Shown here: positions 41,218 through 49,151 of the stretch, in pieces | Layout: each line of letters starts with the position of its first letter | Position numbering within the stretch: position 1 is the stretch's first letter | Assembly: GCA_040751985.1 (NCBI GenBank) | Contig: JBFMFU010000096.1 | Span: 62,001 to 126,000, forward strand | Direction: 5' to 3' | Length of the DNA stretch: 64,000 nucleotides | Source: Desulfoferula sp040751985 | Lineage (GTDB): Bacteria > Desulfobacterota > Desulfarculia > Desulfarculales > Desulfarculaceae | Notes under the pieces: model-generated | The model's database searches: none | Told to the model about the DNA's origin: nothing | What the model saw: the letters and a program-made list of their open reading frames with translations, nothing else | Position numbers and translations under genes: made by a program

Positions 41218-41667
41218 TTAGCCTTTCTTTACCTCGATGGTCTTGGGCTCGGGCTTCTCGCACTTGGGCAGGGTCACCCGCAGCACGCCGTCCTTGTGCA
41301 CGGCCTCCAGCTTCTCGACATCCACCTCCTCGGGCAGGCGGAAGGCGCGATAGAAGCTGCCGTAGGTGCGCTCCTCCAGGTGGTAGCCCTCCTTGTCCTC
41401 GGTGTGCTCGTCCTTTTTCTCGCCTGTGAGCACCAGCACGTCACCGTGCAGGCTCACCTCGATCTCCTCGGGCTTCAGGCCCGGGACCTCGGCGGTCAGC
41501 TCGTAGCCCTTATCGGTCTCCTTGAAGTCCACCGCGGGTACGACCCCCCTTTTCTCCCACAGGGTGGGGAACTCGACTTCACCGAACACGCGGGAGACTA
41601 GCTCGTCAAAGTCCCGATACACACGGCCCAGGGATGTCTCTTTCACAAAAGGAATCAGGCCGTACAT
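41218..41667 (-). CDS. hsp20: Small heat-shock protein (Hsp20/alpha-crystallin)
   Basis: A 149-residue chaperone that holds unfolded proteins. The alpha-crystallin domain (~residues 45-140) includes AVDFKETDKGYELTAEVPGL, EIEVSLHGDVLVLTGEK and the C-terminal DGVLRVTLPK. The C-terminal anchor is PKTIEV. A clear GGAGGG ribosome site precedes the ATG. It is divergent from ftsH across 190 bases that contain two palindromes, consistent with stress control. Confidence 0.94.
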   Translation of the reverse strand: MYGLIPFVKETSLGRVYRDFDELVSRVFGEVEFPTLWEKRGVVPAVDFKETDKGYELTAEVPGLKPEEIEVSLHGDVLVLTGEKKDEHTEDKEGYHLEERTYGSFYRAFRLPEEVDVEKLEAVHKDGVLRVTLPKCEKPEPKTIEVKKG

Positions 41668-41684
41668 AACACCCTCCTTTTTTC

Positions 41685-41699
41685 CCTGACTATGTCAGG
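41685..41699. promoter_or_regulatory. Palindrome in the hsp20 leader
   Basis: CCTGAC-TAT-GTCAGG is a perfect 6-base dyad just upstream of the hsp20 ribosome site. It could be an operator or a short leader hairpin. Confidence 0.45.
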
Positions 41700-41733
41700 C
41701 TTCAATATTAAAGTAAGATCGCCGGGCCTGAAA

Positions 41734-41750
41734 TCAAGGGCTGCCCTTGA
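41734..41750. promoter_or_regulatory. Perfect palindrome between hsp20 and ftsH
   Basis: TCAAGGGC-T-GCCCTTGA is an exact 8-base inverted repeat with a one-base centre in the divergent hsp20/ftsH region. It differs from CIRCE and from the HspR HAIR motif. A CTTGA element inside it could also be the -35 of a sigma-32-type promoter for hsp20. Confidence 0.5.
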
Positions 41751-41857
41751 CCGGGCCAGGGGGTGATAGTAATCTTTTTTCAGCTAGTTGGTAATGCATC
41801 CCATGTGGGTGGCTACAAACCCCGGTGGCTGCCTCCCCAGGGAGGGGGTGACATAGA

Positions 41858-43723
41858 GTGGAAAAACAGCACAAATTTTCCATCTGGTACGTACTGCTGG
41901 GCATCTGGGCCGTATTGATCCTGAACAACATCATCGCCGGCCAGATCGGACCCAAGCAGATTCCCTATAGCGAGTTCCTGAGCCAGGTGCGCGACGACAA
42001 GATCAAAGAGATCGCCATCGGCAAGGACACCATTACCGGCAAGATGCTGGGCAAGGACGGCGCCGAGGCCTCTTTCACGACGGTGCGGGTGACGCCGGAC
42101 CTGGCCAAGGAGCTGCAGGGCCACAAGATCGAGTTCCGGGGCGAGGTGGAGTCCACCTTCATGCGCACCCTTTTCTCCTGGATGGTGCCCATCTTCCTGT
42201 TCCTGGGCGTGTGGTACTTCATGATGAAGCGCATGGGCCCGGGCGCTGGCGTGATGAACTTCGGGGCCAACAAGGCCAAGATCTACGCCGAGGAGGAGAT
42301 ATCCACCCGCTTTGAGGACGTGGCCGGCGTGGACGAGGCCAAGGCCGAGTTGGAAGAGATCGTGCAGTTCCTCAAGACGCCGGAACGCTTCACCCGCCTG
42401 GGCGGGCGCATGCCCAAGGGCGTGCTCCTGGTGGGGCCTCCGGGCACGGGCAAGACGCTCCTCTCGCGCGCCGTGGCCGGTGAGGCCGGGGTGCCCTTCT
42501 TTTCCATCTCCGGCTCGGAGTTCGTGGAGCTGTTCGTGGGCATGGGCGCGGCCCGGGTGCGCGACCTGTTCAAACAGGCCAAGGAAAAGGCGCCCTGCAT
42601 CGTGTTCATCGACGAGTTGGACGCCCTGGGCAAGGTGCGCGGGGTGGGCAGCTTCGGCGGCCACGACGAGCGCGAGCAGACCCTGCAGCAGCTGTTGGTG
42701 GAGATGGACGGTTTCGACCCCCGGGTGGGGGTGATCATCATGGCCGCCACCAACCGGCCCGAGATACTGGACCCGGCCCTCTTACGAGCCGGCCGCTTCG
42801 ACCGCCAGGTGCTCCTGGACAAGCCGGACCTCAACGGGCGCCTGGCCATCCTGGAGGTGCACGCGCGTCGCATCTCCCTGGCCGACGACGTGAACCTGAA
42901 GATTCTGGCCCAGCGCACGCCGGGGCTGTCGGGCGCGGACCTGGAGAACATCCTCAACGAGGGGGCGCTCCTGGCCGCCCGCGCCGACCGCAACGAGGTG
43001 ACCATGGCCGACCTGGAAGAGGCTGTGGACCGCATCATGGGCGGCCTGGAGAAGAAGAACCGGGTCATCAACGAGCAGGAGAAGCAGCGGGTGGCCTTCC
43101 ACGAGACCGGCCACGCCCTGGTGGCGGCCTTCACGCCCCTGACCGACAAGGTGCACAAGATCAGCATCATCCCCCGGGGCATCGCGGCCCTGGGCTACAC
43201 CGAGCAGCGCCCTACCGAGGACCGCTACCTGATGAGCCAGAGTGAACTGGAGGGGCGGGTGGACGTGCTGTTGGGCGGCCGGGTGGCCGAGCGGCTGCAC
43301 TTCGGCGAGGTCTCCACCGGCGCGGCCAACGACCTGCAACGGGCCACGGACATGGTGCGGGCCATGCTCACCCAGTACGGCATGGGCCAGACCCTGGGCC
43401 CGGTGACCTACAGCCGCCGCAACCAGCCGGTGTTCCTGGCCCCTGACTCCATGCTGGCCCCGCCGGCCCAGGAGTACTCCGAGGCCACGGCCGCGGCATT
43501 GGACAAGGAACTGCGGCAGTTCATGGAGACCCGCGAGAATCGGGTGCAAGATCTGCTGCAGGAGCACGGCGACCTGCTCAAGGCGGTGGCCGAGCGCCTG
43601 CTCAAGGATGAGGTGCTCGGCGGCGACGATTTCATGGCCATGGTGAACAAGGACCAGGCCGGAGCCCAGAAGGCCGCGGCCGCCGGGCACCACCGGACGA
43701 GCCATAAGAAGAAGGAAGAATAG
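41858..43723 (+). CDS. ftsH: ATP-dependent zinc metalloprotease FtsH
   Basis: A 621-residue membrane AAA+ protease. The GTG start gives an N-terminal membrane helix (~8-26), a short periplasmic domain, and a second helix (~105-125). The AAA domain has GPPGTGKT, FIDELDALG and second-region-of-homology arginines; the protease domain has the zinc motif HETGHA (near residue 414). The C-terminus ends in a Lys/His-rich tail. It is divergent from hsp20. Confidence 0.97.
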   Translation: MEKQHKFSIWYVLLGIWAVLILNNIIAGQIGPKQIPYSEFLSQVRDDKIKEIAIGKDTITGKMLGKDGAEASFTTVRVTPDLAKELQGHKIEFRGEVESTFMRTLFSWMVPIFLFLGVWYFMMKRMGPGAGVMNFGANKAKIYAEEEISTRFEDVAGVDEAKAELEEIVQFLKTPERFTRLGGRMPKGVLLVGPPGTGKTLLSRAVAGEAGVPFFSISGSEFVELFVGMGAARVRDLFKQAKEKAPCIVFIDELDALGKVRGVGSFGGHDEREQTLQQLLVEMDGFDPRVGVIIMAATNRPEILDPALLRAGRFDRQVLLDKPDLNGRLAILEVHARRISLADDVNLKILAQRTPGLSGADLENILNEGALLAARADRNEVTMADLEEAVDRIMGGLEKKNRVINEQEKQRVAFHETGHALVAAFTPLTDKVHKISIIPRGIAALGYTEQRPTEDRYLMSQSELEGRVDVLLGGRVAERLHFGEVSTGAANDLQRATDMVRAMLTQYGMGQTLGPVTYSRRNQPVFLAPDSMLAPPAQEYSEATAAALDKELRQFMETRENRVQDLLQEHGDLLKAVAERLLKDEVLGGDDFMAMVNKDQAGAQKAAAAGHHRTSHKKKEE

Positions 43724-43770
43724 GGTAGGGAAGGGCTCGCTAGCCGTTTGGATTGCGCGGTGATTAGTCC

Positions 43771-46056
43771 CTATTCCAAAGTGGCAGCTTCCTGCAATAA
43801 TCGATCGTCACGTGTATGCGGTGCGGCAATAATTCGGCCTGCCCGACGCATAAGCTTGCGGTTTGGTATCCAAATTGTTTCTTCACCACGTTTATAAGGA
43901 GATGCGAACCCCTCACGCGCGATAAGTTGGAGAGCCCCTGGCACAAGCCTGCGGGCTCGATGATCAAGCCCGCGAAAAAGACCATTTTCTTTTCTACCAG
44001 CACCACGCTGCTGGTAAAGTTTTTTTAAGATTGTTAGGGCAACCCGCGTCCCTAATGGGATTTCAAGGGCTAGCATTGCATCGGTTGTGCTTGCAGGAGT
44101 CGCAAATGATTCAATGAAGCAATTGTTGTCAAAAACCTCTTTTGGGAGGTCTGATCGTGACACGCGACCATCAATCTCATCAATGAAACAACTTTTGAAA
44201 TGCGGAAGACAGGAGCTGTCAACGTCCGAGTCGATTCCGATCTTGCTAAAAAAGCAATCTTCAAAAGTTAGCCGACTTGCATCGCTTAATCGTGTGGAAA
44301 ATTCTAACTCCGGGATATAGGCGCCTCTAATATGCATAGAGTCAGTTAATATGTAACCACATTCAATTGCTAAGCGAGCGATATCTGCAGCGAAGTTGCC
44401 TTGCGTAAGGTCGCGCACCCGCCGAAGAGAGGTATCTATTTTTCCCGCTGAGATTTTACGAAGGTTCGCAAGTCGGACAGCAATCGCTATGCCCAAAATC
44501 CCGGTCGCACACTCCACTGATCCTACTAGTTCAGGCTCAAAGTCAAACGGTCCATCAACAAACTGAATGATGTCTCCAGCACGACATGCATCAGTGAAAT
44601 CTTCGTCAATAAATGCTCGGGTGCCCTCCTCATCTCGGTCTACTCCCAGACCAGGAAGTCGCTGGAGCAAGACCATCCCTCGTTCATCCGGACTATAACC
44701 GCAGATTTCGCGAAAGGCCTCGATGAGTACTTCAGGTGCGAGTGGACCAAGACCACTAGAAGTGGATCGTGCTTTTGTAGATAGACGTTCGAGTATTCTT
44801 CGCACCGTGCTACCATCTATACCTGCCTCAATTTCCGATTCACGACTCGTAATGTTATCGAGAAGGATGTCCCAGCCAGAAGCGGGATCGACAGTGTTGC
44901 CCACTAGGGAACCAGACAAGAAACCTCTGGCTGCGAGATAAGCTACTAACAACGGGCGTGAAGGCAGCCAAGAGGGTACAATTCCCGAAAGGCCGCTTTT
45001 TTGTAAGTACTCTGCAATTTGCTCTTCGCTGAATTCATTCAAAGAAAATTCGTCGAACGCGTCCGAGAGCCCAAGAGCAGTCTTACGCTCTTTGGTGCTA
45101 TCAAAGAAATGCGCGCGACCTGCAATTACGAGACCAGCCGATTGTGGATGCTCTCGGACTAGTCGACGGACGGCTTCCATTGCCCTGAACCTGTTATCTC
45201 GTAGCTTGGTCCAAAGGCCCTGAATATTTAAAGTTGTAATCTCATCGAATCCGTCAAGTAATAGGTGGACATAACCAGATCTCCAAGCCCTTACGAGGTG
45301 GAGTGGGTTCGCAAAACCAATTATGCGGGCATGACGTTCCAACAGTTCACTAGGGTCGCTTTGGCCATAGTGGTCCCTCAAGTTAACAAAAACTGGGAAT
45401 TTTGATGTCAGACCCAATAAGTGGCTACTACGCAGCTCTTGGTAGATGTGCCGCAAGGTCATACTCTTGCCGGCACCGAAATCTCCTAAAACAATTATAC
45501 GGCCGCCAAATTTAAGCGATTGAATTAAATCATCTGGTGAGGTGAGTTTCAAGCCAGGTAACTGAGATAGCATCACACTAATAAAACCGACTGATGGGTC
45601 CTTGCTCCCAGTTGCGGGATCCCGGACACTACCGAAATAGTAATTATCGCGAGCAGTAAGGTAAGCCCTTGAGTCAATTAAAAGCGCTTGAAACTGTGAA
45701 AAAGATAGTACATTTACTAACTGTCTCTGTTTCTCTGCAACCTTACGTTGGTCAGCCGTAGGTTCGTCTTTTGTTACGAACCAGCACCTCACCGCCTTGG
45801 TCGTGTTCTTTCGCTGGTATTTTGCAGCCAAGTTAACCAATTTTTTAATGTCATCCTGTGCTTTCTGCTTTTGCCGAGAGGTAGTGGCCTCCAGAAGATG
45901 AAAACACTCTTCGGTCTCGAAAATGCCATCTCGCTCTCTATTATCCACCAGAGCAGCTCCCGAAAACTGAGCGGAGGGCCAAAGCAATCTTGCGATCCTA
46001 CGTACTTCGTTTTCGAATTCAGCATTTTCTCTGTGGTTTGTATGGTTCGTAGGCAT
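43771..46056 (-). CDS. Nuclease-like/NACHT STAND NTPase, probable anti-phage protein (low-GC island)
   Basis: A 761-residue protein with much lower GC than its neighbours. Residues ~13-120 resemble a restriction-endonuclease fold: FENEVRRIARLLW, RERDGIF (Asp43), LLEATTSRQKQKAQDDIKKL with Glu56, where the expected E-x-K is E-x-T and a migrated Lys (61-65) may replace it. A NACHT-type NTPase follows: Walker A GDFGAGKS (191-198), Walker B YVHLLLDGFDEI (Asp268, Asp271, Glu272), FSLNEFSEEQIAEYL, and AGRAHFF. Residues ~570-660 look like pentapeptide/beta-helix rungs, and ~675-740 a winged-helix-like end. Such STAND proteins sense phage products and activate an effector. No partner gene is adjacent. 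Function is inferred. Confidence 0.75.
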   Translation of the reverse strand: MPTNHTNHRENAEFENEVRRIARLLWPSAQFSGAALVDNRERDGIFETEECFHLLEATTSRQKQKAQDDIKKLVNLAAKYQRKNTTKAVRCWFVTKDEPTADQRKVAEKQRQLVNVLSFSQFQALLIDSRAYLTARDNYYFGSVRDPATGSKDPSVGFISVMLSQLPGLKLTSPDDLIQSLKFGGRIIVLGDFGAGKSMTLRHIYQELRSSHLLGLTSKFPVFVNLRDHYGQSDPSELLERHARIIGFANPLHLVRAWRSGYVHLLLDGFDEITTLNIQGLWTKLRDNRFRAMEAVRRLVREHPQSAGLVIAGRAHFFDSTKERKTALGLSDAFDEFSLNEFSEEQIAEYLQKSGLSGIVPSWLPSRPLLVAYLAARGFLSGSLVGNTVDPASGWDILLDNITSRESEIEAGIDGSTVRRILERLSTKARSTSSGLGPLAPEVLIEAFREICGYSPDERGMVLLQRLPGLGVDRDEEGTRAFIDEDFTDACRAGDIIQFVDGPFDFEPELVGSVECATGILGIAIAVRLANLRKISAGKIDTSLRRVRDLTQGNFAADIARLAIECGYILTDSMHIRGAYIPELEFSTRLSDASRLTFEDCFFSKIGIDSDVDSSCLPHFKSCFIDEIDGRVSRSDLPKEVFDNNCFIESFATPASTTDAMLALEIPLGTRVALTILKKLYQQRGAGRKENGLFRGLDHRARRLVPGALQLIAREGFASPYKRGEETIWIPNRKLMRRAGRIIAAPHTRDDRLLQEAATLE

Positions 46057-46212
46057 TAAGCCGCATCCAAAAAAGGAGTTAATGATTGGTAATACTAGCG
46101 CACCTAGTTCGACAAAAGCTGAGTTACCGTTATTCGTTGTTTGCGAGTGCTCCTACCATCTTCGAACCAATTTACATAATTTCGGCTTGTTTTTTCAAGG
46201 AGTCAACTCCCT
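46057..46212. other. Low-GC flank and promoter region of the NACHT gene
   Basis: This A/T-rich gap lies between pyk and the NACHT gene. On the minus strand TTGAAA is followed 18 bases later by TAAATT, a plausible promoter, though the match is moderate. No inverted repeats, integrase or attachment-site duplications are visible. Confidence 0.4.
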
Positions 46213-47646
46213 CTACAGCTCCAGCACCTTGAGCAGGTTGGTGGTGCCGGGGGTGCCCACGGGCACGCCGCCGGTGAGGATGATGTGCTCCCCGGCCTTG
46301 GCCAGGCCCTGGGCCAGCACCCACTGCCGGGCTCGCTGGGCCATCTCCTCGATGTCTGCGAAGGGCTCCACCAACGCCGGCTGCACGCCCCAGGTGATGG
46401 CCAGTTGCCGGCAGGTGGAGGCATCGGGGGTCAAGCCCACCACCGGCGCCGCGGGCCGCAGGCGGGCCACCAGGCGGGCGGTGGAGCCGCTGGTGGTGGA
46501 GGCCACGATGGCCGCGGGACGCAGGTCCTTGGCCAGCCAGCCGGCGGCCCGGCTCAGGGCCGCGGCCACGGCCGGCAGCAGGGGGCTGAGACCCTCCCGG
46601 AGCAGGACCTCGCTGTTCACCTGGCATTCGCTGCCCCGGCACAGGCGGTCCATCATGGCCACTGCCTCCACGGGGTAGCGGCCCACGGCGGTTTCATCCG
46701 AGAGCATGACCGCGTCGGTGCCGTCCAGCACTGCGTTGGCCACGTCGGCGGCCTCGGCCCGGCTGGGGCGGGGGTTGTCCAGCATGGAGCGCAGCATCTG
46801 GGTGGCGGTGACCACCACCTTGCCGGCCCGGCGGGCCTCGGCGATGATGTGTTTCTGGATCAGGGGCACCTGCTCCAGGGGCATCTCCACGCCCAGGTCG
46901 CCCCGGGCCACCATCACCCCGTCCACCGCGGCCAATAGCTGAGGCAGGCGTTCCACGGCCTGGGGCTTCTCGATCTTGGCTACTAACAGTGGCGGCTCAT
47001 CGGCGTGGTTGAGCCGCTCGCGCACCGGCTCCAGGTCTTTTTCGTGGCGCACGAAGGACAGCGCCACCAGGTCCACGCCCGCGGCCAGGCCGGCCTCCAG
47101 GTCCTCTTGGTCCTTGGGCGTGAAGGAGCTGACCCGCAGCTGACTGGCCGGCAGGTTCACGCCCTTCTTGGAGCTGACCTGGCCGCCCACCTTGACCCGG
47201 CAGCGCACTTGGCCGTGGGCCACCTGCCGCACCTCCAGCTCCACCAGGCCGTCGGCCAGCAGGATGCTCTGGCCCGCCTCCACGTCCTCCAGCAGGTGAG
47301 GGTAGTCCACGGGCAGGGCCTGTCCCGCGGCCTCGGCGCCTGGGGCCAGGCTCACCTCCTGGCCTGCCTCCAAGAGCTGCGGCTGTTCCAAAATGCCCAA
47401 GCGTATCTTGGGCCCGGCCAGGTCCTGCAGGATGGCGATTTGGCGGTTCTGTTGTTTGGCCAGGGCGCGCAGCTTATCCACCGTGGCCTGGTGGCTGGCG
47501 TGGTCGCCGTGGGAATAGTTGAGCCGAGCCACGTCCATACCGGCGGCCAGCAGCGCGGACAGGATACGGCCGTCGGCGCTGGCCGGGCCGATGGTGGCCA
47601 CGATCTTGGTCTTGCGGGCCGGGCTGCTCTGCGGGCAAAACTCCAT
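46213..47646 (-). CDS. pyk: Pyruvate kinase
   Basis: A 477-residue glycolytic enzyme converting PEP and ADP to pyruvate and ATP. The start is the ATG at 47646; the open frame continues upstream but has no homology. Motifs are TKIVATIGPAS, RLNYSHGDHASH, the catalytic VAKIEKPQAVE, MVARGDLGVEMP, and ATQMLRSMLDNPRPSRAE. The C-terminal domain is typical (STTSGSTARLVARLRP). It is divergent from the hotdog thioesterase gene. Confidence 0.96.
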   Translation of the reverse strand: MEFCPQSSPARKTKIVATIGPASADGRILSALLAAGMDVARLNYSHGDHASHQATVDKLRALAKQQNRQIAILQDLAGPKIRLGILEQPQLLEAGQEVSLAPGAEAAGQALPVDYPHLLEDVEAGQSILLADGLVELEVRQVAHGQVRCRVKVGGQVSSKKGVNLPASQLRVSSFTPKDQEDLEAGLAAGVDLVALSFVRHEKDLEPVRERLNHADEPPLLVAKIEKPQAVERLPQLLAAVDGVMVARGDLGVEMPLEQVPLIQKHIIAEARRAGKVVVTATQMLRSMLDNPRPSRAEAADVANAVLDGTDAVMLSDETAVGRYPVEAVAMMDRLCRGSECQVNSEVLLREGLSPLLPAVAAALSRAAGWLAKDLRPAAIVASTTSGSTARLVARLRPAAPVVGLTPDASTCRQLAITWGVQPALVEPFADIEEMAQRARQWVLAQGLAKAGEHIILTGGVPVGTPGTTNLLKVLEL

Positions 47647-47733
47647 GATCCACCGCCTTGGTTTGCCAGCCTTGGGGGCGGGCGGGTAGACTTTAACTGC
47701 GTTGGGGCAGCCACCTACTTTTAAGAGGATAGC

Positions 47734-48231
47734 ATGGAAAACAAACGCGTCAGCGACAGCAAAGTGACAACCGCGGTGCTCATGGAGCCGGCCGACGCCA
47801 ACGTGGCCGGCAACGTGCACGGCGGGGTGATCATGAAGAACATAGACAACACCGCCGCGGTGGTGGCCCTGCGTCACGCGGGCAGCAACGTGGTCACCGC
47901 CAGCATCGACCGCCTGGATTTCCACAACCCGGTCTACGTGGGCGAGCTGGTGTTCCTCAAGGCCAGCCTGAACCGGGCCGGGCGCAGCTCCATGGAGGTG
48001 GGGGTGCGGGTGGAGGCGGAAAACCCGGTGCAGGGCCAGGTGCGCCACGTGGCCAGCGCCTACCTGACCTTCGTGGCCCTGGGCGAGGACGGCCGTCCCC
48101 GGCCGGTGCCGGGCCTGACCCTGGAGGGCGACCAGGAGCGGCGGCGCAACGCCGAGGCTGCCGACCGCCAGCGCACCCGCCTGGCCGAAAAGGAGCGGGA
48201 GCGGGCCAGCCGGGAGAAGGCCGGGCCATGA
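47734..48231 (+). CDS. Hotdog-fold acyl-CoA thioesterase (YciA/BFIT type)
   Basis: A 165-residue enzyme that hydrolyses acyl-CoA. The hotdog core has AGNVHGGVIMKNIDNTAAVVAL and VTASIDRLDFHNPVYVGELV, with the catalytic Asn/Asp helix of this family. The C-terminal ~35 residues are highly charged (Arg/Glu) and probably helical. It overlaps the next gene by 4 bases. Confidence 0.9.
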   Translation: MENKRVSDSKVTTAVLMEPADANVAGNVHGGVIMKNIDNTAAVVALRHAGSNVVTASIDRLDFHNPVYVGELVFLKASLNRAGRSSMEVGVRVEAENPVQGQVRHVASAYLTFVALGEDGRPRPVPGLTLEGDQERRRNAEAADRQRTRLAEKERERASREKAGP

Positions 48232-48638
48232 AGCTCTTGATGTTCTACGCCCCCAGCTTCTGGTTCAAGACCTTCCAGCGGGTGCTGCCCGAGGCGCCCG
48301 AGGTTAACGAGGAGCGGGAGGTGCAGCGGGCGGCGGTGGTGTTCTACCAGGCCGAGGCCGGCGACCAGGAGCGCCGGGCCAAGGTGCTGGCCAAGCTGGT
48401 CAAGAACGTGAAGTGGCTGGCCGGCAAGTTCGGGGCCACCAACGTGGTGCTGCACTCGTTCAACCACCTCTCGGCCAGCAAGGCCCCGCCGGAACTGGCC
48501 GCGGGCCTGGCCGCGGAGGCGGCTCAGCGCCTGCAGAACGCGGGCTATGCGGTGACGGCCACGCCCTTCGGCTATCTGAACGAGTGGAAGATGCACGTGG
48601 CCGGCGAGTCTCTGGCCAAGGTCTTCAAAGAGATATGA
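48228..48638 (+). CDS. Free-standing threonyl-tRNA synthetase editing domain (archaeal type)
   Basis: A 136-residue protein of the tRNA-Thr_ED (DTD-like) fold. Supporting segments are MKLLMFYAPSFWF at the start, NVVLHSFNHLSASKAPPE and the C-terminal TPFGYLNEWKMHVAGESL, which correspond to the conserved strands of archaeal ThrRS N2 editing domains that remove Ser from mischarged tRNA-Thr. No catalytic synthetase domain is attached. It may proofread in trans. It is coupled to the thioesterase. Confidence 0.75.
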   Translation: MKLLMFYAPSFWFKTFQRVLPEAPEVNEEREVQRAAVVFYQAEAGDQERRAKVLAKLVKNVKWLAGKFGATNVVLHSFNHLSASKAPPELAAGLAAEAAQRLQNAGYAVTATPFGYLNEWKMHVAGESLAKVFKEI

Positions 48639-48651
48639 GACGGGAGGCGGC

Positions 48652-49146
48652 GTGAGCACAGACCTGCAAGATTATCTGGCCCAGGCCCTGAGCCAGGTGA
48701 CCCTGGCCGAGGCGCGCCTGGAGGTGTTCGCCCAGAAGGCCCGGGCTCAGAAGCAGGAGGCCGCAGCGGCGCTGTTGGCGGCCCTGGCCGCCTCGCAGCG
48801 GGTGCAGGCCCGCCGCCTGACCATGCTGCTCAGGGGCAAGGTGGGCGACACCCAGGACAACCTGGAGGAGCTACGCAGGGAGCTCTTGCCCGGCCTGATC
48901 CAGGAGCTGGCCCAGGCCGTGGATCGTGCCGACCAGGACGGCCAGGAGGTGCTGGGCACGGCCCTGGACCAGGCCACGCGAGTGGACAGCGGCCAGGCCG
49001 CGCTGGTCCAGCGCCTGGCCGCCGAGGGCCAGGCCCCGGAGTATTACCTGTGCCCGGTGTGCGGCTGGCTGGCCGCGGAGGAGGCGCCGGACAAGTGCCC
49101 GGTGTGCGGGGCCCTGGGCAGCAAGTTCGCGCCGGCGCCCCGCTAA
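48652..49146 (+). CDS. Rubrerythrin-like protein with C-terminal rubredoxin-type site
   Basis: A 164-residue protein starting at GTG after GGGAGG. Residues ~10-125 are helical but lack the E-x-x-H pairs of a true diiron rubrerythrin, so this part looks degenerate or scaffold-like. The C-terminus has CPVCGWLAAEEAPDKCPVCG, a CxxC-x11-CxxC single-iron (rubredoxin-like) site. It could serve in oxygen defence as an electron carrier. Confidence 0.75.
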   Translation: MSTDLQDYLAQALSQVTLAEARLEVFAQKARAQKQEAAAALLAALAASQRVQARRLTMLLRGKVGDTQDNLEELRRELLPGLIQELAQAVDRADQDGQEVLGTALDQATRVDSGQAALVQRLAAEGQAPEYYLCPVCGWLAAEEAPDKCPVCGALGSKFAPAPR

Positions 49147-49151
49147 CCGTT

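Noticed and set aside
43724..46212. Integrated prophage or integrative element around the NACHT gene
   Set aside because: No integrase, tRNA or flanking direct repeats are visible; only the low GC supports acquisition.
47647..48048. Upstream in-frame extension of pyk
   Set aside because: It overlaps the thioesterase on the other strand and precedes the conserved pyruvate kinase N-terminus, so it is not translated.
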